Part shown: one piece after another, positions 40,989 through 50,769 of the stretch
Layout of the letters: each line of letters opens with the position of its first letter
How positions within the stretch are numbered: position 1 is the stretch's first letter
Source: Nocardioides sp. Iso805N
GTDB lineage: Bacteria > Actinomycetota > Actinomycetes > Propionibacteriales > Nocardioidaceae
Direction: 5' to 3'
Assembly: GCF_000364605.1 (NCBI RefSeq)
Contig: NZ_KB822575.1
Span: 482,237 to 546,236, forward strand
DNA: 64,000 nucleotides
Program-made: the position numbers and the translations under genes
Notes under the pieces: generated by a model
Database searches by the model: none
What the model was told of the DNA's origin: nothing
The model's input: the letters and a program-made list of their open reading frames with translations, nothing else

Positions 40989-43547
40989 TCACTCGGCGGG
41001 AGCCGCGTCGCCCGGCTCCTCGCCGGTCGAGACATCGCTCTCGCCGACGCCAGCCGCCTCGAACGGCGGCACGTCGGGCAGCGACTCGACCTTCTGGCCC
41101 TTGAACGTGAACGACGCGCTCGGGCCCTCGCCCTCGACGTCGACCAGCACGATCTGACCCGGGCCGACCTCGCCGTAGAGCATCTTCTCCGCGAGGACGT
41201 CCTCGATCTCCCGCTGGACCGTACGACGCAGCGGACGTGCGCCGAGGACCGGGTCGAAGCCCCGCTGGGCGAGCAGCGCCTTGGCGGCGACGGTGAGCTC
41301 GATGCCCATGTCCCGGTCCTTGAGGCGCTTCTCCACCGCGGCAACCATGTTATCGACCATCGAGATGATCTGCTCCTGCGACAGCGGCGGGAACACGATG
41401 ATCTCGTCGACACGGTTGAGGAACTCAGGCCGGAAGTGCTGCTTGAGCTCGTCGGAGACCTTCGCCTTCATCCGGTCGTAGGAGCCGGCTGCGTCACCGG
41501 AGTTGAACCCGATGCCGACCGACTTGCCGATATCGCGCGAGCCGAGGTTGGTCGTCATGATGATGACGGTGTTCTTGAAGTCCACGACCCGGCCCTGGGA
41601 GTCGGTCAGGCGACCTTCCTCCAGGATCTGCAGCAGGCTGTTGAAGATATCCGGGTGGGCCTTCTCGACCTCGTCGAAGAGGACGACCGAGAACGGCTTG
41701 CGGCGCACCTTCTCGGTGAGCTGGCCGCCCTCCTCGTAGCCGACGTATCCCGGCGGCGAGCCGAAGAGCCGCGAGACTGTGTGCTTCTCGCCGAACTCCG
41801 ACATGTCGAGCTGGATGAGCGCGTCCTCGTCGCCGAAGAGGAACTCGGCCAGCGTCTTGGACAGCCACGTCTTACCGACACCGGACGGACCGGCGAAGAT
41901 GAACGAGCCGCCCGGACGCTTCGGGTCCTTCAGACCCGCACGAGTACGCCGGATGGCACGGGAGAGTGCCTTGACGGCCTCGTCCTGCCCGATGACGCGC
42001 TTGTGCAGCTCGTCCTCCATCTTGAGCAGTCGGGTGGACTCCTCCTCGGAGAGCTTCACGATCGGGATGCCCGTGGCGACCGCCAGCACCTCGGCGATCA
42101 GCTCTTCGTCGACCTCGGCGACCTCGTCCATGTCGCCGGAGCGCCATGCCTTCTCCCGCTCGGCCTTCTTGAGCTGGAGCTGCTTCTCCTCGTCGCGCAG
42201 GCGCGCGGCCGCCTCGAAGTCCTGGCCGTCGATGGCGGCCTCCTTGCGCTGGCGCACCTCGGCGATCTTCTCGTCGTACTCGCGCAGGTCGGCCGGGGCC
42301 GTCATCCGACGGATCCGCAGGCGCGAGCCGGCCTCGTCGATGAGGTCGATCGCCTTGTCCGGCAGGAACCGGTCGGAGATGTAACGGTCGGCCAGCGTCG
42401 CCGCGGAGACCAGCGCCTCGTCGGTGATGGTGACCCGGTGGTGCGCCTCGTAACGGTCGCGCAGACCCTTGAGCATCTCGATCGTCTCGGCGATCGAGGG
42501 CTCGGGGACCTGGATCGGCTGGAAGCGACGCTCCAGCGCGGCGTCCTTCTCGAGGTACTTGCGGTACTCGTCGAGCGTGGTCGCACCGATGGTCTGCAGC
42601 TCACCACGAGCCAGCATCGGCTTGAGGATCGAGGCCGCGTCGATCGCGCCCTCGGCCGCACCGGCGCCGACGAGGGTGTGGATCTCGTCGATGAACAGCA
42701 CGATGTCGCCGCGGGTCTTGATCTCCTTGAGCACCTTCTTCAGGCGCTCCTCGAAGTCACCGCGGTAGCGGCTGCCGGCCACCAGGGCGCCCAGGTCGAG
42801 CGTGTAGATCTGCTTGTCCTTGAGCGTCTCGGGCACGTTGCCCTTGACGATGTCCTGGGCCAGGCCCTCGACGATGGACGTCTTGCCGACGCCGGGCTCG
42901 CCGATCAGCACCGGGTTGTTCTTGGTACGGCGGGAGAGCACCTGCATGACCCGCTCGATCTGTGGCGCTCGTCCGATGATCGGATCGAGCTTGCCCTCTC
43001 TCGCGTCCTGGGTGAGGTTGCGGCCGAACTGGTCGAGGACCAGCGACGAGGACGGTGCCTCGCTGCTGCCGCCGGCGGTCGCCGCAGCGGCCTGGCCCGA
43101 CTCCTTGCCCTGGAAGCCCGAGAGCAGCTGGATGACCTGCTGGCGGACCCGGTTGAGGTCGGCGCCTAGCTTCTGCAGCACCTGGGCGGCAACGCCCTCG
43201 CCCTCGCGGATCAGGCCGAGCAGGATGTGCTCGGTGCCGATGTAGGAGTGGCCGAGCTGCAGCGCCTCGCGCAGGGACAGCTCGAGCACCTTCTTGGCGC
43301 GCGGGGTGAAGGGGATGTGACCCGACGGCGCCTGCTGGCCCTGGCCGATGATCTCCTCGACCTGGGCACGCACGGCCTCCAGGGAGATGTCGAGCGACTC
43401 CAGCGCCTTGGCGGCGACGCCCTCACCCTCGTGGATGAGACCGAGCAGGATGTGCTCGGTGCCGATGTAGTTGTGGGAGAGCATGCGGGCCTCTTCCTGG
43501 GCCAGCACGACCACCCGGCGGGCTCGGTCAGTGAACCGCTCGAACAT
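40989..43547 (-). CDS. clpC: ATP-dependent Clp protease ATPase subunit ClpC
   Basis: 852 aa; AAA+ unfoldase feeding ClpP. Two N-terminal Clp repeats ([31 protein letters not shown]), first ATPase Walker [10 protein letters not shown], a UVR domain ([21 protein letters not shown]), second Walker [10 protein letters not shown], and a C-terminal D2-small domain. ATG at 43547 is preferred over 43553 because AGGAG is 8 bases from it. An acidic tail ends the protein. Confidence 0.97.
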   Translation of the reverse strand: MFERFTDRARRVVVLAQEEARMLSHNYIGTEHILLGLIHEGEGVAAKALESLDISLEAVRAQVEEIIGQGQQAPSGHIPFTPRAKKVLELSLREALQLGHSYIGTEHILLGLIREGEGVAAQVLQKLGADLNRVRQQVIQLLSGFQGKESGQAAAATAGGSSEAPSSSLVLDQFGRNLTQDAREGKLDPIIGRAPQIERVMQVLSRRTKNNPVLIGEPGVGKTSIVEGLAQDIVKGNVPETLKDKQIYTLDLGALVAGSRYRGDFEERLKKVLKEIKTRGDIVLFIDEIHTLVGAGAAEGAIDAASILKPMLARGELQTIGATTLDEYRKYLEKDAALERRFQPIQVPEPSIAETIEMLKGLRDRYEAHHRVTITDEALVSAATLADRYISDRFLPDKAIDLIDEAGSRLRIRRMTAPADLREYDEKIAEVRQRKEAAIDGQDFEAAARLRDEEKQLQLKKAEREKAWRSGDMDEVAEVDEELIAEVLAVATGIPIVKLSEEESTRLLKMEDELHKRVIGQDEAVKALSRAIRRTRAGLKDPKRPGGSFIFAGPSGVGKTWLSKTLAEFLFGDEDALIQLDMSEFGEKHTVSRLFGSPPGYVGYEEGGQLTEKVRRKPFSVVLFDEVEKAHPDIFNSLLQILEEGRLTDSQGRVVDFKNTVIIMTTNLGSRDIGKSVGIGFNSGDAAGSYDRMKAKVSDELKQHFRPEFLNRVDEIIVFPPLSQEQIISMVDNMVAAVEKRLKDRDMGIELTVAAKALLAQRGFDPVLGARPLRRTVQREIEDVLAEKMLYGEVGPGQIVLVDVEGEGPSASFTFKGQKVESLPDVPPFEAAGVGESDVSTGEEPGDAAPAE

Positions 43548-43690
43548 GCGCATCGCTCCTCTTGCTTGGCTGTGGACCTGGCCGCCAGAGCGGGAAGGTC
43601 CGTCGAGGTCTACAACCTCGCTGACAGCCTACGCGTTCCGGCCCGAGGCAGGTTTCCCGTGCGCTGAGAGCGAACACGCCCGATCCAGGC

Positions 43691-45050
43691 TCAGGATCGG
43701 GCAGCCGAGCGCGCACCCGCGCCGACCGGCTCGACCCAGTCGACCAGGACGACGTCGTGCCGCACCCGCGGCTGTCGACGATGGACCACGACGGTGGCGA
43801 TCTCGGGCTCGGCGTGCGGCGCCACCACCGCCACGTGCAGCGCACCGGACGGCACCTCCTCGATCGTGTACCGACCCGTCGGTGCCGCTGCTCGCACTGG
43901 CCACCCGTGCTCCCGAGCCGTCCACGGCGATGACCGTCGCGCCTGCCAGCGGCGTACCGCTCGTGCTCACGATCGTGCCGGAGAGCACGTGGCCGCGCTC
44001 GGGTCCGGCTCCCGCCTCCGCTGTCGCGGCCGCCGCCTCGCGGGCGTGGCCGGCGGCGAGCACGCGCTGCTGCGCGACGCCGCGGCGGCGGTGCATCGCC
44101 AGCATCAGGGCCGCGCCCAGGAGCAGCCAGCCGAGCAGGATGAGGAGCGGGCGCAGCGTGCCGTGCCCGTCGAAGTACGCCGCGGCCCGCGCCAACGACA
44201 CGGTCTGGGCCAACGGCATGAACGCGTTGAGCCACCGAGTCGGCCCCGGCAACAGGTCGCCCACGACGGTCCCACCGGCCGAGGGCACGCCGAGCGCGAG
44301 CACGAAGGTCATCGCCACCGCCACGAAGTACTGCTTCACGAAGGGCGTCATGCCGGTCGCGATCCAGCCGATCGCCTGGGTGAGCATGAAGCCGTAGACC
44401 AGCAGCAACGGCTGTGCCGGGAGCACGCTGGTGGCCACGGCGATAGCCCAGACGAGCACGCTCGACACAGATCCGATAACGGCGATCGAGGCCGCCTTGC
44501 GCCAGGCCGGCCAGACCGCGAACTGCAGCAGCAGGATCGCCGTGACCATGCCGACCACCATCAACGGCAGCGCCCAGAAGAAGACGGCGTTGCCGGTCTG
44601 GTCCCGCGCGCGCAGCGGGACCACGTCGCGCACGGTGAGCGCCGATCTCCAGCCCTCCTCGGTGAGCACGCTCGGCAGGGCCTTGACCAGGTAGCTCACC
44701 CTCGTCGCTCCGCCAGCGCTGGCGACCACCAGCTCGGGGCGGTCGCCGAGCACCACGGCCGCCGAGACCGCCTGGGTGCGCACCGCCGTCGCCGCCTGCT
44801 CGGAGGTCGCGTACGGCGTGGTGCGGAACCCGGCCGGATGGTCGCGGTCGAGCCGACCCGCGAGCGCATCGACCTGCGCCTGCGATCCCACGACACCGAG
44901 CCTGAGCTGGTGGGCCGCAGGGTGGGTGAAGGCGCCGAGCGCCAACGCTGCGAACAGTGCCGCGAACACGATCGGGAACCACAGCACCGACGCCGCGCGG
45001 CCGAACGTCGGCTGCGAGCTGGGCGAGGCGGGCGAGCTGGAGCGGGTCAT
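43691..45050 (-). pseudogene. ABC-2/YhgE-like membrane protein with C-terminal carboxypeptidase-regulatory-like domain, apparent frameshift
   Basis: The N-terminal ~320 residues hold one span, an extracytoplasmic domain and five further spans, as in ABC-2/YhgE-type exporter membrane components. The C terminus starts a carboxypeptidase-regulatory-like fold, LSGTIVSTSGTPLAGATVIAVDG, which breaks at about 43874: dropping one base converts GTDGSVHD into GTDGRYTIEEVPSG and continues to a stop at 43691. As written, the frame runs into unrelated sequence to 43629. Either the gene carries a recent +1 mutation or the sequence has an error. It diverges from a MarR gene, which probably controls it. Confidence 0.7.
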
Positions 45051-45063
45051 GTCGTCCTCTGAG

Positions 45064-45107
45064 TTGATGTGTCAACCCAGAGTCGTCGCATTGTGTTGAT
45101 GTGTCAA
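45064..45107. promoter_or_regulatory. Two identical MarR-type operators
   Basis: TTGATGTGTCAA occurs at 45064-45075 and again at 45096-45107, spaced 32 bp apart (three helical turns), between the divergent membrane-protein and MarR genes. Each is an inverted repeat TTGA-N4-TCAA. They probably bind the MarR regulator encoded at 45126. Confidence 0.7.
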
Positions 45108-45125
45108 TTCAGTGAGACTTGCCGC

Positions 45126-45554
45126 ATGGACCCACACCTCCTGCCCCGCGCGGACCGCGAGCTCTGGCGTGGCTTCCTGACCTGGTCCGGCGATGTCACC
45201 GCCGCGGTCGGCCGCGACCTGGCCACCCACTCCCGCCTCTCGGTGCAGGACATGGAGATCCTCGGTCGGCTCTGGGAACGCGACGGGCGACTGGACCAGC
45301 AGGAGCTGCAGTCGTGGCTGCGATGGTCCGCGTCGCGGCTCTCCCACCAGCTGACCCGGATGAGTGAGCGGGGCCTGCTGAGGCGCGAGACGGCGGGCAG
45401 CGGGCGGCGGATGGTCGTGAGCCTCACGCCGGCCGGGCTCGAGCAGACGACCGCGGCGATCCCCCACCTCGCCGACGCCGTACGCCGTCATTTCCTTGCC
45501 GACCTCAGCGAGGCGCAGAAGGCACTCCTACGCGCATTGGTCGCTCCGGAATAG
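45126..45554 (+). CDS. MarR-family transcriptional regulator
   Basis: 142 aa. Winged helix: RLSVQDMEILGRLWERDGRLDQQELQSWLRWSASRLSHQLTRMSERGLLRRETAGSGRRMVVSLTPAG. Such dimers repress a divergent exporter until a ligand binds. The ATG at 45126 lies 18 bases after the second operator copy, so binding there would also block its own transcription. Confidence 0.92.
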   Translation: MDPHLLPRADRELWRGFLTWSGDVTAAVGRDLATHSRLSVQDMEILGRLWERDGRLDQQELQSWLRWSASRLSHQLTRMSERGLLRRETAGSGRRMVVSLTPAGLEQTTAAIPHLADAVRRHFLADLSEAQKALLRALVAPE

Positions 45555-45557
45555 CAC

Positions 45558-45594
45558 AACGGCGGGCATGTCACACCATGACATGCCCGCCGTT
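45558..45594. terminator. Bidirectional terminator between MarR gene and lsr2
   Basis: Perfect 16-bp stem AACGGCGGGCATGTCA/TGACATGCCCGCCGTT with a 5-base loop (45558-45573 with 45579-45594), followed by TATCTCTT. Convergent genes end on both sides. Confidence 0.85.
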
Positions 45595-45616
45595 ATCTCT
45601 TGACTAGCGCGCTACT

Positions 45617-45946
45617 TCAGCGCGCGGCGTCGAACGCATTGCGGACCTCGGCCGGAATGCGGCCGCGCTCGGGCACCGTGAAGCCGTTGGAACGTGCCCA
45701 CTCACGGACCTCCTTCGCGCTCACGCCACCGGCGTTCGCCACAACGGATCGACGTCCGCGACGCTGTCCGCCACTGAGCTTGCGGGCGTGACCGAGGAAG
45801 GGCGCAAACGCGTCGCGCAGCTTCTCGGCGTTGGCGTCGTTCAGATCGATCTCATAACTCGTGCCATCGAGCGCGAACGTGACCGTCTGCGTGGCCTCAC
45901 CGCCGTCGATGTCGTCCTCGAGAACGATCTGCACCTTCTGCGCCAT
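45617..45946 (-). CDS. lsr2: Lsr2 nucleoid-associated protein
   Basis: 109 aa. The N-terminal dimerisation domain (MAQKVQIVLEDDIDGGEATQTVTFALDGTSYEIDLN) and the C-terminal DNA-binding domain (SAKEVREWARSNGFTVPERGRIPAEV) with the RGR AT-hook-like motif are complete. Lsr2 bridges DNA and silences AT-rich, often horizontally acquired genes. A GGAGGGAAATTCGT stretch precedes the ATG at 45946. The upstream 95 bases are AT-richer than the rest of the window. Confidence 0.96.
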   Translation of the reverse strand: MAQKVQIVLEDDIDGGEATQTVTFALDGTSYEIDLNDANAEKLRDAFAPFLGHARKLSGGQRRGRRSVVANAGGVSAKEVREWARSNGFTVPERGRIPAEVRNAFDAAR

Positions 45947-46040
45947 ACGAATTTCCCTCCACGGAATCAAAACTCACCTGAAATGGCGCGACCATCAAAC
46001 CACGCTCGTATGTGGAAATCCACGACCACCCCAACGGTAG

Positions 46041-46820
46041 TCAGGAATTACGGAGGAAAACCAGCTCCAGACCGAGGAGGGTGAGCCAGGGCGAGTTGTC
46101 GGTGAAACAACCGCATTCGCCGGTGACGATATCCGCGAGATAACCGGTGGAGATGACCCGCACCTCGGTCTCTTCGACCCCGAGGGCGGCGATCATCCGC
46201 GCCACGATCCCCTCGACCTGGGCGGCCATTCCGAAGACCATTCCGGACTGGACGGCCTCGACGGTGTTCTTCGCGATCACCGACCGCGGCCGGGCCAGCT
46301 CGACCTTGCGCAGCTGCGCACCGCGCCGTCCGAGTGCCTCCAGGGAGATCTGCAGGCCGGGCGCGATCGCGCCACCGACGTACTGACCCTGGGGTGAGAC
46401 CACCTCGAAGGTGGTCGCGGTGCCCCCGAAATCGACCACGATCGCCGGCCCGCCGTAGATGGTCACCGCGGCCAGGGCGTTGGCGATCCGGTCGGTGCCG
46501 ACCTCACGGGGGTTGTCCATCAGGATCGGTACGCCGGTGCGCACCCCCGGCTCGACCACGACCGAGCGCACGTCGGCGAAGTGGCGGCCGAGCATCTCGC
46601 GCCATTCGTGCAGCACCGCCGGGACCGTCGCACAGACGGCGATCCCGTCCACCTCCTCGAGCCGATCGCCGAGCAGCCCGCGCAGCAGCACCGGCCACTC
46701 GTCCGCGGTCCGACGCTCATCCGTCGCCACCCGCCACACCTGGAGCACCTCGCCCGCGCGGACCAGCCCCAGGGTGGTGTGCGAGTTGCCGATGCGGGCG
46801 CAGAGCAGCAGGTCGGTCAT
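46041..46820 (-). CDS. coaX: Type III pantothenate kinase-like protein, atypical motif 1
   Basis: 259 aa ASKHA-fold protein expected to phosphorylate pantothenate, first step of CoA synthesis. GVRTGVPILMDNPREVGTDRIANALAA with the catalytic Asp in GTDR, GGAIAPGLQISLEAL and RPRSVIAKNTVEAVQSG are intact. The first phosphate motif, normally DxGNT, reads CARIGNSHT, so the Asp is replaced by Arg (R9), and the later motif reads DFGGTATTFE. Activity is therefore uncertain. It follows nadC by 2 bases in the pan/nad operon. Confidence 0.85.
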   Translation of the reverse strand: MTDLLLCARIGNSHTTLGLVRAGEVLQVWRVATDERRTADEWPVLLRGLLGDRLEEVDGIAVCATVPAVLHEWREMLGRHFADVRSVVVEPGVRTGVPILMDNPREVGTDRIANALAAVTIYGGPAIVVDFGGTATTFEVVSPQGQYVGGAIAPGLQISLEALGRRGAQLRKVELARPRSVIAKNTVEAVQSGMVFGMAAQVEGIVARMIAALGVEETEVRVISTGYLADIVTGECGCFTDNSPWLTLLGLELVFLRNS

Positions 46821-46822
46821 CG

Positions 46823-47767
46823 CTACCCCTCGACAGGCTCGGGGGACGCCTCGACAGGCTCGGGGGACGAGCTGCGCAGGTCCAGGCCGATGTCGAAGAC
46901 GTGGACCGAGTGCGTCAGCGCTCCGACCGAGATCCAGTCCACGCCGGTCTCCGCGACCGCGCGGGCCCGTTCGAGCGTCAGCCCTCCGGACGCCTCCAGC
47001 ACGGCCCGTCCGGCGGTCAGCACGACCGCCTCGCGCAGCGTCTCGGGGGCCATGTTGTCCAGCAGGATCCGGTCGCAGCCGAACTCCAGCAGCTCCCGCA
47101 GCTGGTCCAGCGAGTCGACCTCGACCTCGACCGGAAGGTCCGGGTACGCCGCGCGCACCGCCTGGTAGGCCGGCACCACTCCTCCGGCCGCCACCACGTG
47201 GTTGTCCTTGATCAGCGCCATGTCGGCCAGCGAGAACCGGTGGTTGTGCCCGCCACCGCAGCGAACGGCGTACTTCTGCAGCGCCCGGTAGGTCGGCAGC
47301 GTCTTACGCGTGTCGAGCACCTTGGCGCCGGTGCCCTCCAGCGCGTCGACCCAGCGCGCGGTGGCGGTGGCGATGCCGGACAGGTGGGTGGCGTAGTTGA
47401 GTGCCGTGCGCTCCGCTGTCAGCAGGCCCCTCGTCGGGCCGGCGACCGTCATGACCACGTCACCCGGCCGCACGCGAGTGCCGTCGTGGCTGCGATCGCG
47501 GACCACCACGTCGTCACCGAGGACGGCCCGGAAGACCAGCTCGGCGATGCCGAGGCCGGCCATGACGCCCTCCTCCCGAGCCGCGAAGACGCCGAGCCCG
47601 CGCGCGTCCGCAGCGATGGTCGCCGCCGAGGTGACGTCCACGTCGTGGGGCTCCGGCAGGTCCTCGTGCAGTGCGCGGATCACCTCGCGGTAGAGGTGCC
47701 ACGGGTCGAGGCCGCTCGAGCGCAGCTCCTGGAGGAGCCCGGCGGGAAGGTCGTCGTACGGGGTCAT
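46823..47767 (-). CDS. nadC: Nicotinate-nucleotide pyrophosphorylase (carboxylating)
   Basis: 314 aa; joins quinolinate and PRPP to nicotinate mononucleotide. Family motifs: ERTALNYATHLSGIAT, LDTRKTLPTYRALQKYAVRCGGGHNHR, IKDNH, and ILLDNM. The ATG overlaps the nadB stop by 4 bases. The last ~15 residues contain SPEPVEA and SPEPVEG, encoded by a 21-bp tandem repeat, so the natural C terminus probably ended near LDLRSS. Confidence 0.95.
   Translation of the reverse strand: MTPYDDLPAGLLQELRSSGLDPWHLYREVIRALHEDLPEPHDVDVTSAATIAADARGLGVFAAREEGVMAGLGIAELVFRAVLGDDVVVRDRSHDGTRVRPGDVVMTVAGPTRGLLTAERTALNYATHLSGIATATARWVDALEGTGAKVLDTRKTLPTYRALQKYAVRCGGGHNHRFSLADMALIKDNHVVAAGGVVPAYQAVRAAYPDLPVEVEVDSLDQLRELLEFGCDRILLDNMAPETLREAVVLTAGRAVLEASGGLTLERARAVAETGVDWISVGALTHSVHVFDIGLDLRSSSPEPVEASPEPVEG
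46828..46869. repeat. 21-bp tandem repeat at the nadC 3' end
   Basis: The unit CCTCGACAGGCTCGGGGGAC plus G occurs twice, perfectly (46828-46848 and 46849-46869). It encodes the SPEPVEG-type tail of NadC. The same CGACAGGCTC motif is a known dispersed repeat in actinobacterial genomes. Confidence 0.8.
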
Positions 47768-49419
47768 CGGGGTCCGTCCGTCGCAGGTGAGGGTAGGAAG
47801 TCGAGGTCCACGGCGCCGTCGATTACGGCCGCGTCGCAATGTCCGGCCCACCGCGCATCGTCGCGGTCGGGGAAGTCCTCACGCCAGTGCGATCCGCGAG
47901 TCTCCTCGCGCAACAGCGCCGATCCACTCAGGGCGGCGGCGATGGTGACCAGGTTGGTCACCTCCCAGGCGTCGGGGCCGACCTCCTCGGTGGTGACCCC
48001 GGCGAGCTTGTCGAGCAGCTCGACCGCCTCGGCCAACCCGCTGGCCGAGCGGAGTACGCCGACGCGCGAGCTCATCGTCTCCTGCAGCTCCTTGCGGACA
48101 CTGCCGCAGATCGCGCCCACCGGGCGACGATCCGGGGCCGGTGCGGCCAGCGGCCGCAGCTCGCCCGGCAGCACCTCAGCGATCCGGCGGGAGAAGACCA
48201 GACCCTCGAGAAGGGAGTTCGAGGCGAGCCGGTTGGCACCGTGCACGCCGCTGCAGGCGACCTCACCGGTGGCATACAGACCCGGGATGGATGAGCGGCC
48301 CCACAGGTCGGTCCGCACCCCGCCGGAGGCGTAGTGGCACGCCGGGGCGACCGGGATCAGGTCGGTCGCCGGATCGATGCCGTAGCGCTCACAGGAGGCC
48401 AGGATGTTGGGGAAGCGCCGCTCCCAGAACGCTCGGCCGAGGTGCCGTGCGTCGAGCCACATGTTCGGGTGGCCGGTCTCCAGCATCCGCTTCATGATCG
48501 CCTTGGAGACCACGTCGCGGGGCGCGAGGTCGGCGAGCTCGTGCACGCCCTCCATGAATCGCACACCGTCCCAGTCGACGAGGAACGCGCCCTCACCGCG
48601 AACGGCCTCGGAGATCAGCGGCTGCTGGCCGCGGGAGTCGGGCCCGAGATACATCACGGTCGGATGGAACTGGACGAACTCCAGGTCCCGGAGCCGTGCC
48701 CCGGCGCGCAGCGCCAGGCCCATCCCGTCGGCGGTCGAGACGGCCGGGTTGGTGGTCTGGGAGAACACCTGCCCCAGGCCACCGCTGGCCAGGATCACCG
48801 CCCGGGCGTGCACCAGGCCGACCCCGTCGCGCTCGCCCTCCCCCACCACGTGCACCGTCAGGCCGGCGACAGCGCCGTCCTCGGCCAGCAGCAGGTCGAG
48901 GACCATCGTGTGCTCGTAGACGATGATCTCGGGCGCGCGCCGTACGGCTTCGTTGAGAGCCCGCTGGATCTCGGCACCGGTGGCGTCGCCGTGGGCATGG
49001 GCGATCCGGTCCCGGTGGTGGCCGCCCTCGCGGGTCAGCGACAGGTTGCCGTCGGGGTCGTGGTCGAACTCGGTGCCCCATGCGATCAGCTCGCGGACCG
49101 CCCCGGCCCCCTCTCCCACGAGCACGCGTACGGCGTCGAGGTCGCACACGCCCGCGCCCGCCACCAGGGTGTCGTGCTCGTGCTGCTCGGGGGTGTCGCC
49201 CGGACCGAGGGCCGCGGCGATCCCGCCCTGGGCCCACTGGGTGGAGCCGTTGCCGACGATGTCCTTGGTGACGACCAGGATCCGGCCCACGCCGCCGTCA
49301 CCACCGCGCAGCCGCAGCGCAGCGGTCAAGCCGGCGATGCCCGAGCCGACGATGACGACGTCGACCGTCTCGGACCAGCCGGGCTCGCCGGCGCTGAGCC
49401 GACCCGGGAGCGCATGCAT
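47764..49419 (-). CDS. nadB: L-aspartate oxidase
   Basis: 551 aa; FAD enzyme that oxidises aspartate to iminoaspartate for quinolinate synthesis. The FAD-binding loop is VVIVGSGIAGLTAALRL, followed by STQWAQGGIAAAL, HRDRIAHAHGDATGAEI, QFHPTVMY and HYASGGVRTDLWGRSSIPGLYATGE, with HGANRLASNSLLE near the end. ATG at 49419. nadA is not in the window, so quinolinate synthase must lie elsewhere. Confidence 0.95.
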   Translation of the reverse strand: MHALPGRLSAGEPGWSETVDVVIVGSGIAGLTAALRLRGGDGGVGRILVVTKDIVGNGSTQWAQGGIAAALGPGDTPEQHEHDTLVAGAGVCDLDAVRVLVGEGAGAVRELIAWGTEFDHDPDGNLSLTREGGHHRDRIAHAHGDATGAEIQRALNEAVRRAPEIIVYEHTMVLDLLLAEDGAVAGLTVHVVGEGERDGVGLVHARAVILASGGLGQVFSQTTNPAVSTADGMGLALRAGARLRDLEFVQFHPTVMYLGPDSRGQQPLISEAVRGEGAFLVDWDGVRFMEGVHELADLAPRDVVSKAIMKRMLETGHPNMWLDARHLGRAFWERRFPNILASCERYGIDPATDLIPVAPACHYASGGVRTDLWGRSSIPGLYATGEVACSGVHGANRLASNSLLEGLVFSRRIAEVLPGELRPLAAPAPDRRPVGAICGSVRKELQETMSSRVGVLRSASGLAEAVELLDKLAGVTTEEVGPDAWEVTNLVTIAAALSGSALLREETRGSHWREDFPDRDDARWAGHCDAAVIDGAVDLDFLPSPATDGPR

Positions 49420-49441
49420 GGGCCGCACGCTATACCGACCG

Positions 49442-49864
49442 TCAGCGACCGGGAGTGGCCAGGTCGCCACGCCTCTGGTCGGTGCCGGGGACCGGCTCGG
49501 CCGCGTCGTCGCCGAGCGCGACGATCCGGTTCGCTGCGTCGACGTGGACGACATGTGGACGCAGCGCGCGGGCCGCCTCGGTGGTCATCTGCTGGTAGGC
49601 GATCAGGATGGCCAGATCGCCGGGGTGGACCAGGTGCGCTGCGGCTCCGTTGATACCGAGCACGCCGGAGCCGCGCTCACCCGCGATGGTGTAGGTCTCC
49701 AGCCGGGCGCCGTTGGTGATGTCGACGATGGCCACCAGCTCACCCGGGAGGATGTCGGCGGCCTCGAGGAGGTCCTCGTCGACGGTCACCGAGCCGACGT
49801 AGTGCAGGTCGGCCTGGGTCACCGTGGCGCGGTGGATCTTGCCGGTCATCATCGTGCGCATCAT
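49442..49864 (-). CDS. panD: Aspartate 1-decarboxylase precursor
   Basis: 140 aa; makes beta-alanine for pantothenate. The self-cleavage site YVGSVTVD (between G24 and S25) that yields the pyruvoyl group is intact, and [11 protein letters not shown] and [18 protein letters not shown] follow. The ATG at 49864 overlaps the panC stop by 4 bases; a second ATG one codon on is equally possible. Confidence 0.95.
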   Translation of the reverse strand: MMRTMMTGKIHRATVTQADLHYVGSVTVDEDLLEAADILPGELVAIVDITNGARLETYTIAGERGSGVLGINGAAAHLVHPGDLAILIAYQQMTTEAARALRPHVVHVDAANRIVALGDDAAEPVPGTDQRRGDLATPGR

Positions 49865-50769
49865 GAGTCGGATCCCGATCCTGTCGTCGAGCCGATCGTC
49901 AGGCTCATGTTGTCGATCAGCCGAGTGCTGCCCACGCGGGCGGCGACCAGGATCCGGGCCTCGGTGCCCGCCGGGGGCGCCTCGGGCAGCTCACCGAGGT
50001 CGACCGCCGTGACGACCAGGTAGTCGATGTCCACGGACGTGGCGCGGCGCACCTCGGCGTGGGCGGCATCGAGGGCGGCACCCGCGCCGTACGCCGCTGC
50101 GTCCTGGGCGGCGAACAGCGCACGGGAGAGGTGCACTGCCTCCAGCCGCTCCTCGGGGCCGAGGTAGCGGTTGCGGCTGGAGAGGGCGAGCCCGTCGCGC
50201 TCGCGCCGGGTGGGAGCGCCGACGACATCGATCCCCAGGCACAGGTCCTCGACCATCCGCCGGATCAGGGCGAGCTGCTGGTAGTCCTTCTCGCCGAAGA
50301 CGGCGACGTCGGGGCCGACGAGGCCGAAGAGCTTGGCCACCACGATCAGCATCCCGGCGAAGTGACCGGGACGGGTGCTGCCTTCGAGGATCGCGCCCAG
50401 CGGACCGGGATCGAGCGTGACCTGCGGCTGTCCCGATCCCTGCGCCCAGCCCGGGTAGACCTCCTCGACCGAGGGCGCGAAGACGATGTCGACATCCTCC
50501 TGCGCGGTGATCGCGAGGTCGGCCTCGAGAGTGCGCGGGTAGCGGTCGAGATCCTCGCCGGCACCGAACTGCAGCGGGTTGACGAAGATCGAGACGACCA
50601 CCTTGCCGTCCGCGCCGACCTGCTCGCGGGCCATCCGCATCAGCGAGGCGTGGCCCTCGTGCAGCGCCCCCATCGTCGGGACGAGGCCGATCCGCTGCCC
50701 GGCTCGGCGCGCGTCGGAGAGCAGGGCCGCGAGCTCGGAGCGAGTCGAGGCCAGGACGGGTGCGGTCAT
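49861..50769 (-). CDS. panC: Pantoate-beta-alanine ligase
   Basis: 302 aa; ATP-dependent condensation of pantoate and beta-alanine. Motifs: [19 protein letters not shown] (HIGH-like), [53 protein letters not shown] and [10 protein letters not shown]. It overlaps its neighbours on both sides by 4 bases, so panD and panC are coupled with the DUF2520 gene. Confidence 0.96.
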   Translation of the reverse strand: MTAPVLASTRSELAALLSDARRAGQRIGLVPTMGALHEGHASLMRMAREQVGADGKVVVSIFVNPLQFGAGEDLDRYPRTLEADLAITAQEDVDIVFAPSVEEVYPGWAQGSGQPQVTLDPGPLGAILEGSTRPGHFAGMLIVVAKLFGLVGPDVAVFGEKDYQQLALIRRMVEDLCLGIDVVGAPTRRERDGLALSSRNRYLGPEERLEAVHLSRALFAAQDAAAYGAGAALDAAHAEVRRATSVDIDYLVVTAVDLGELPEAPPAGTEARILVAARVGSTRLIDNMSLTIGSTTGSGSDS

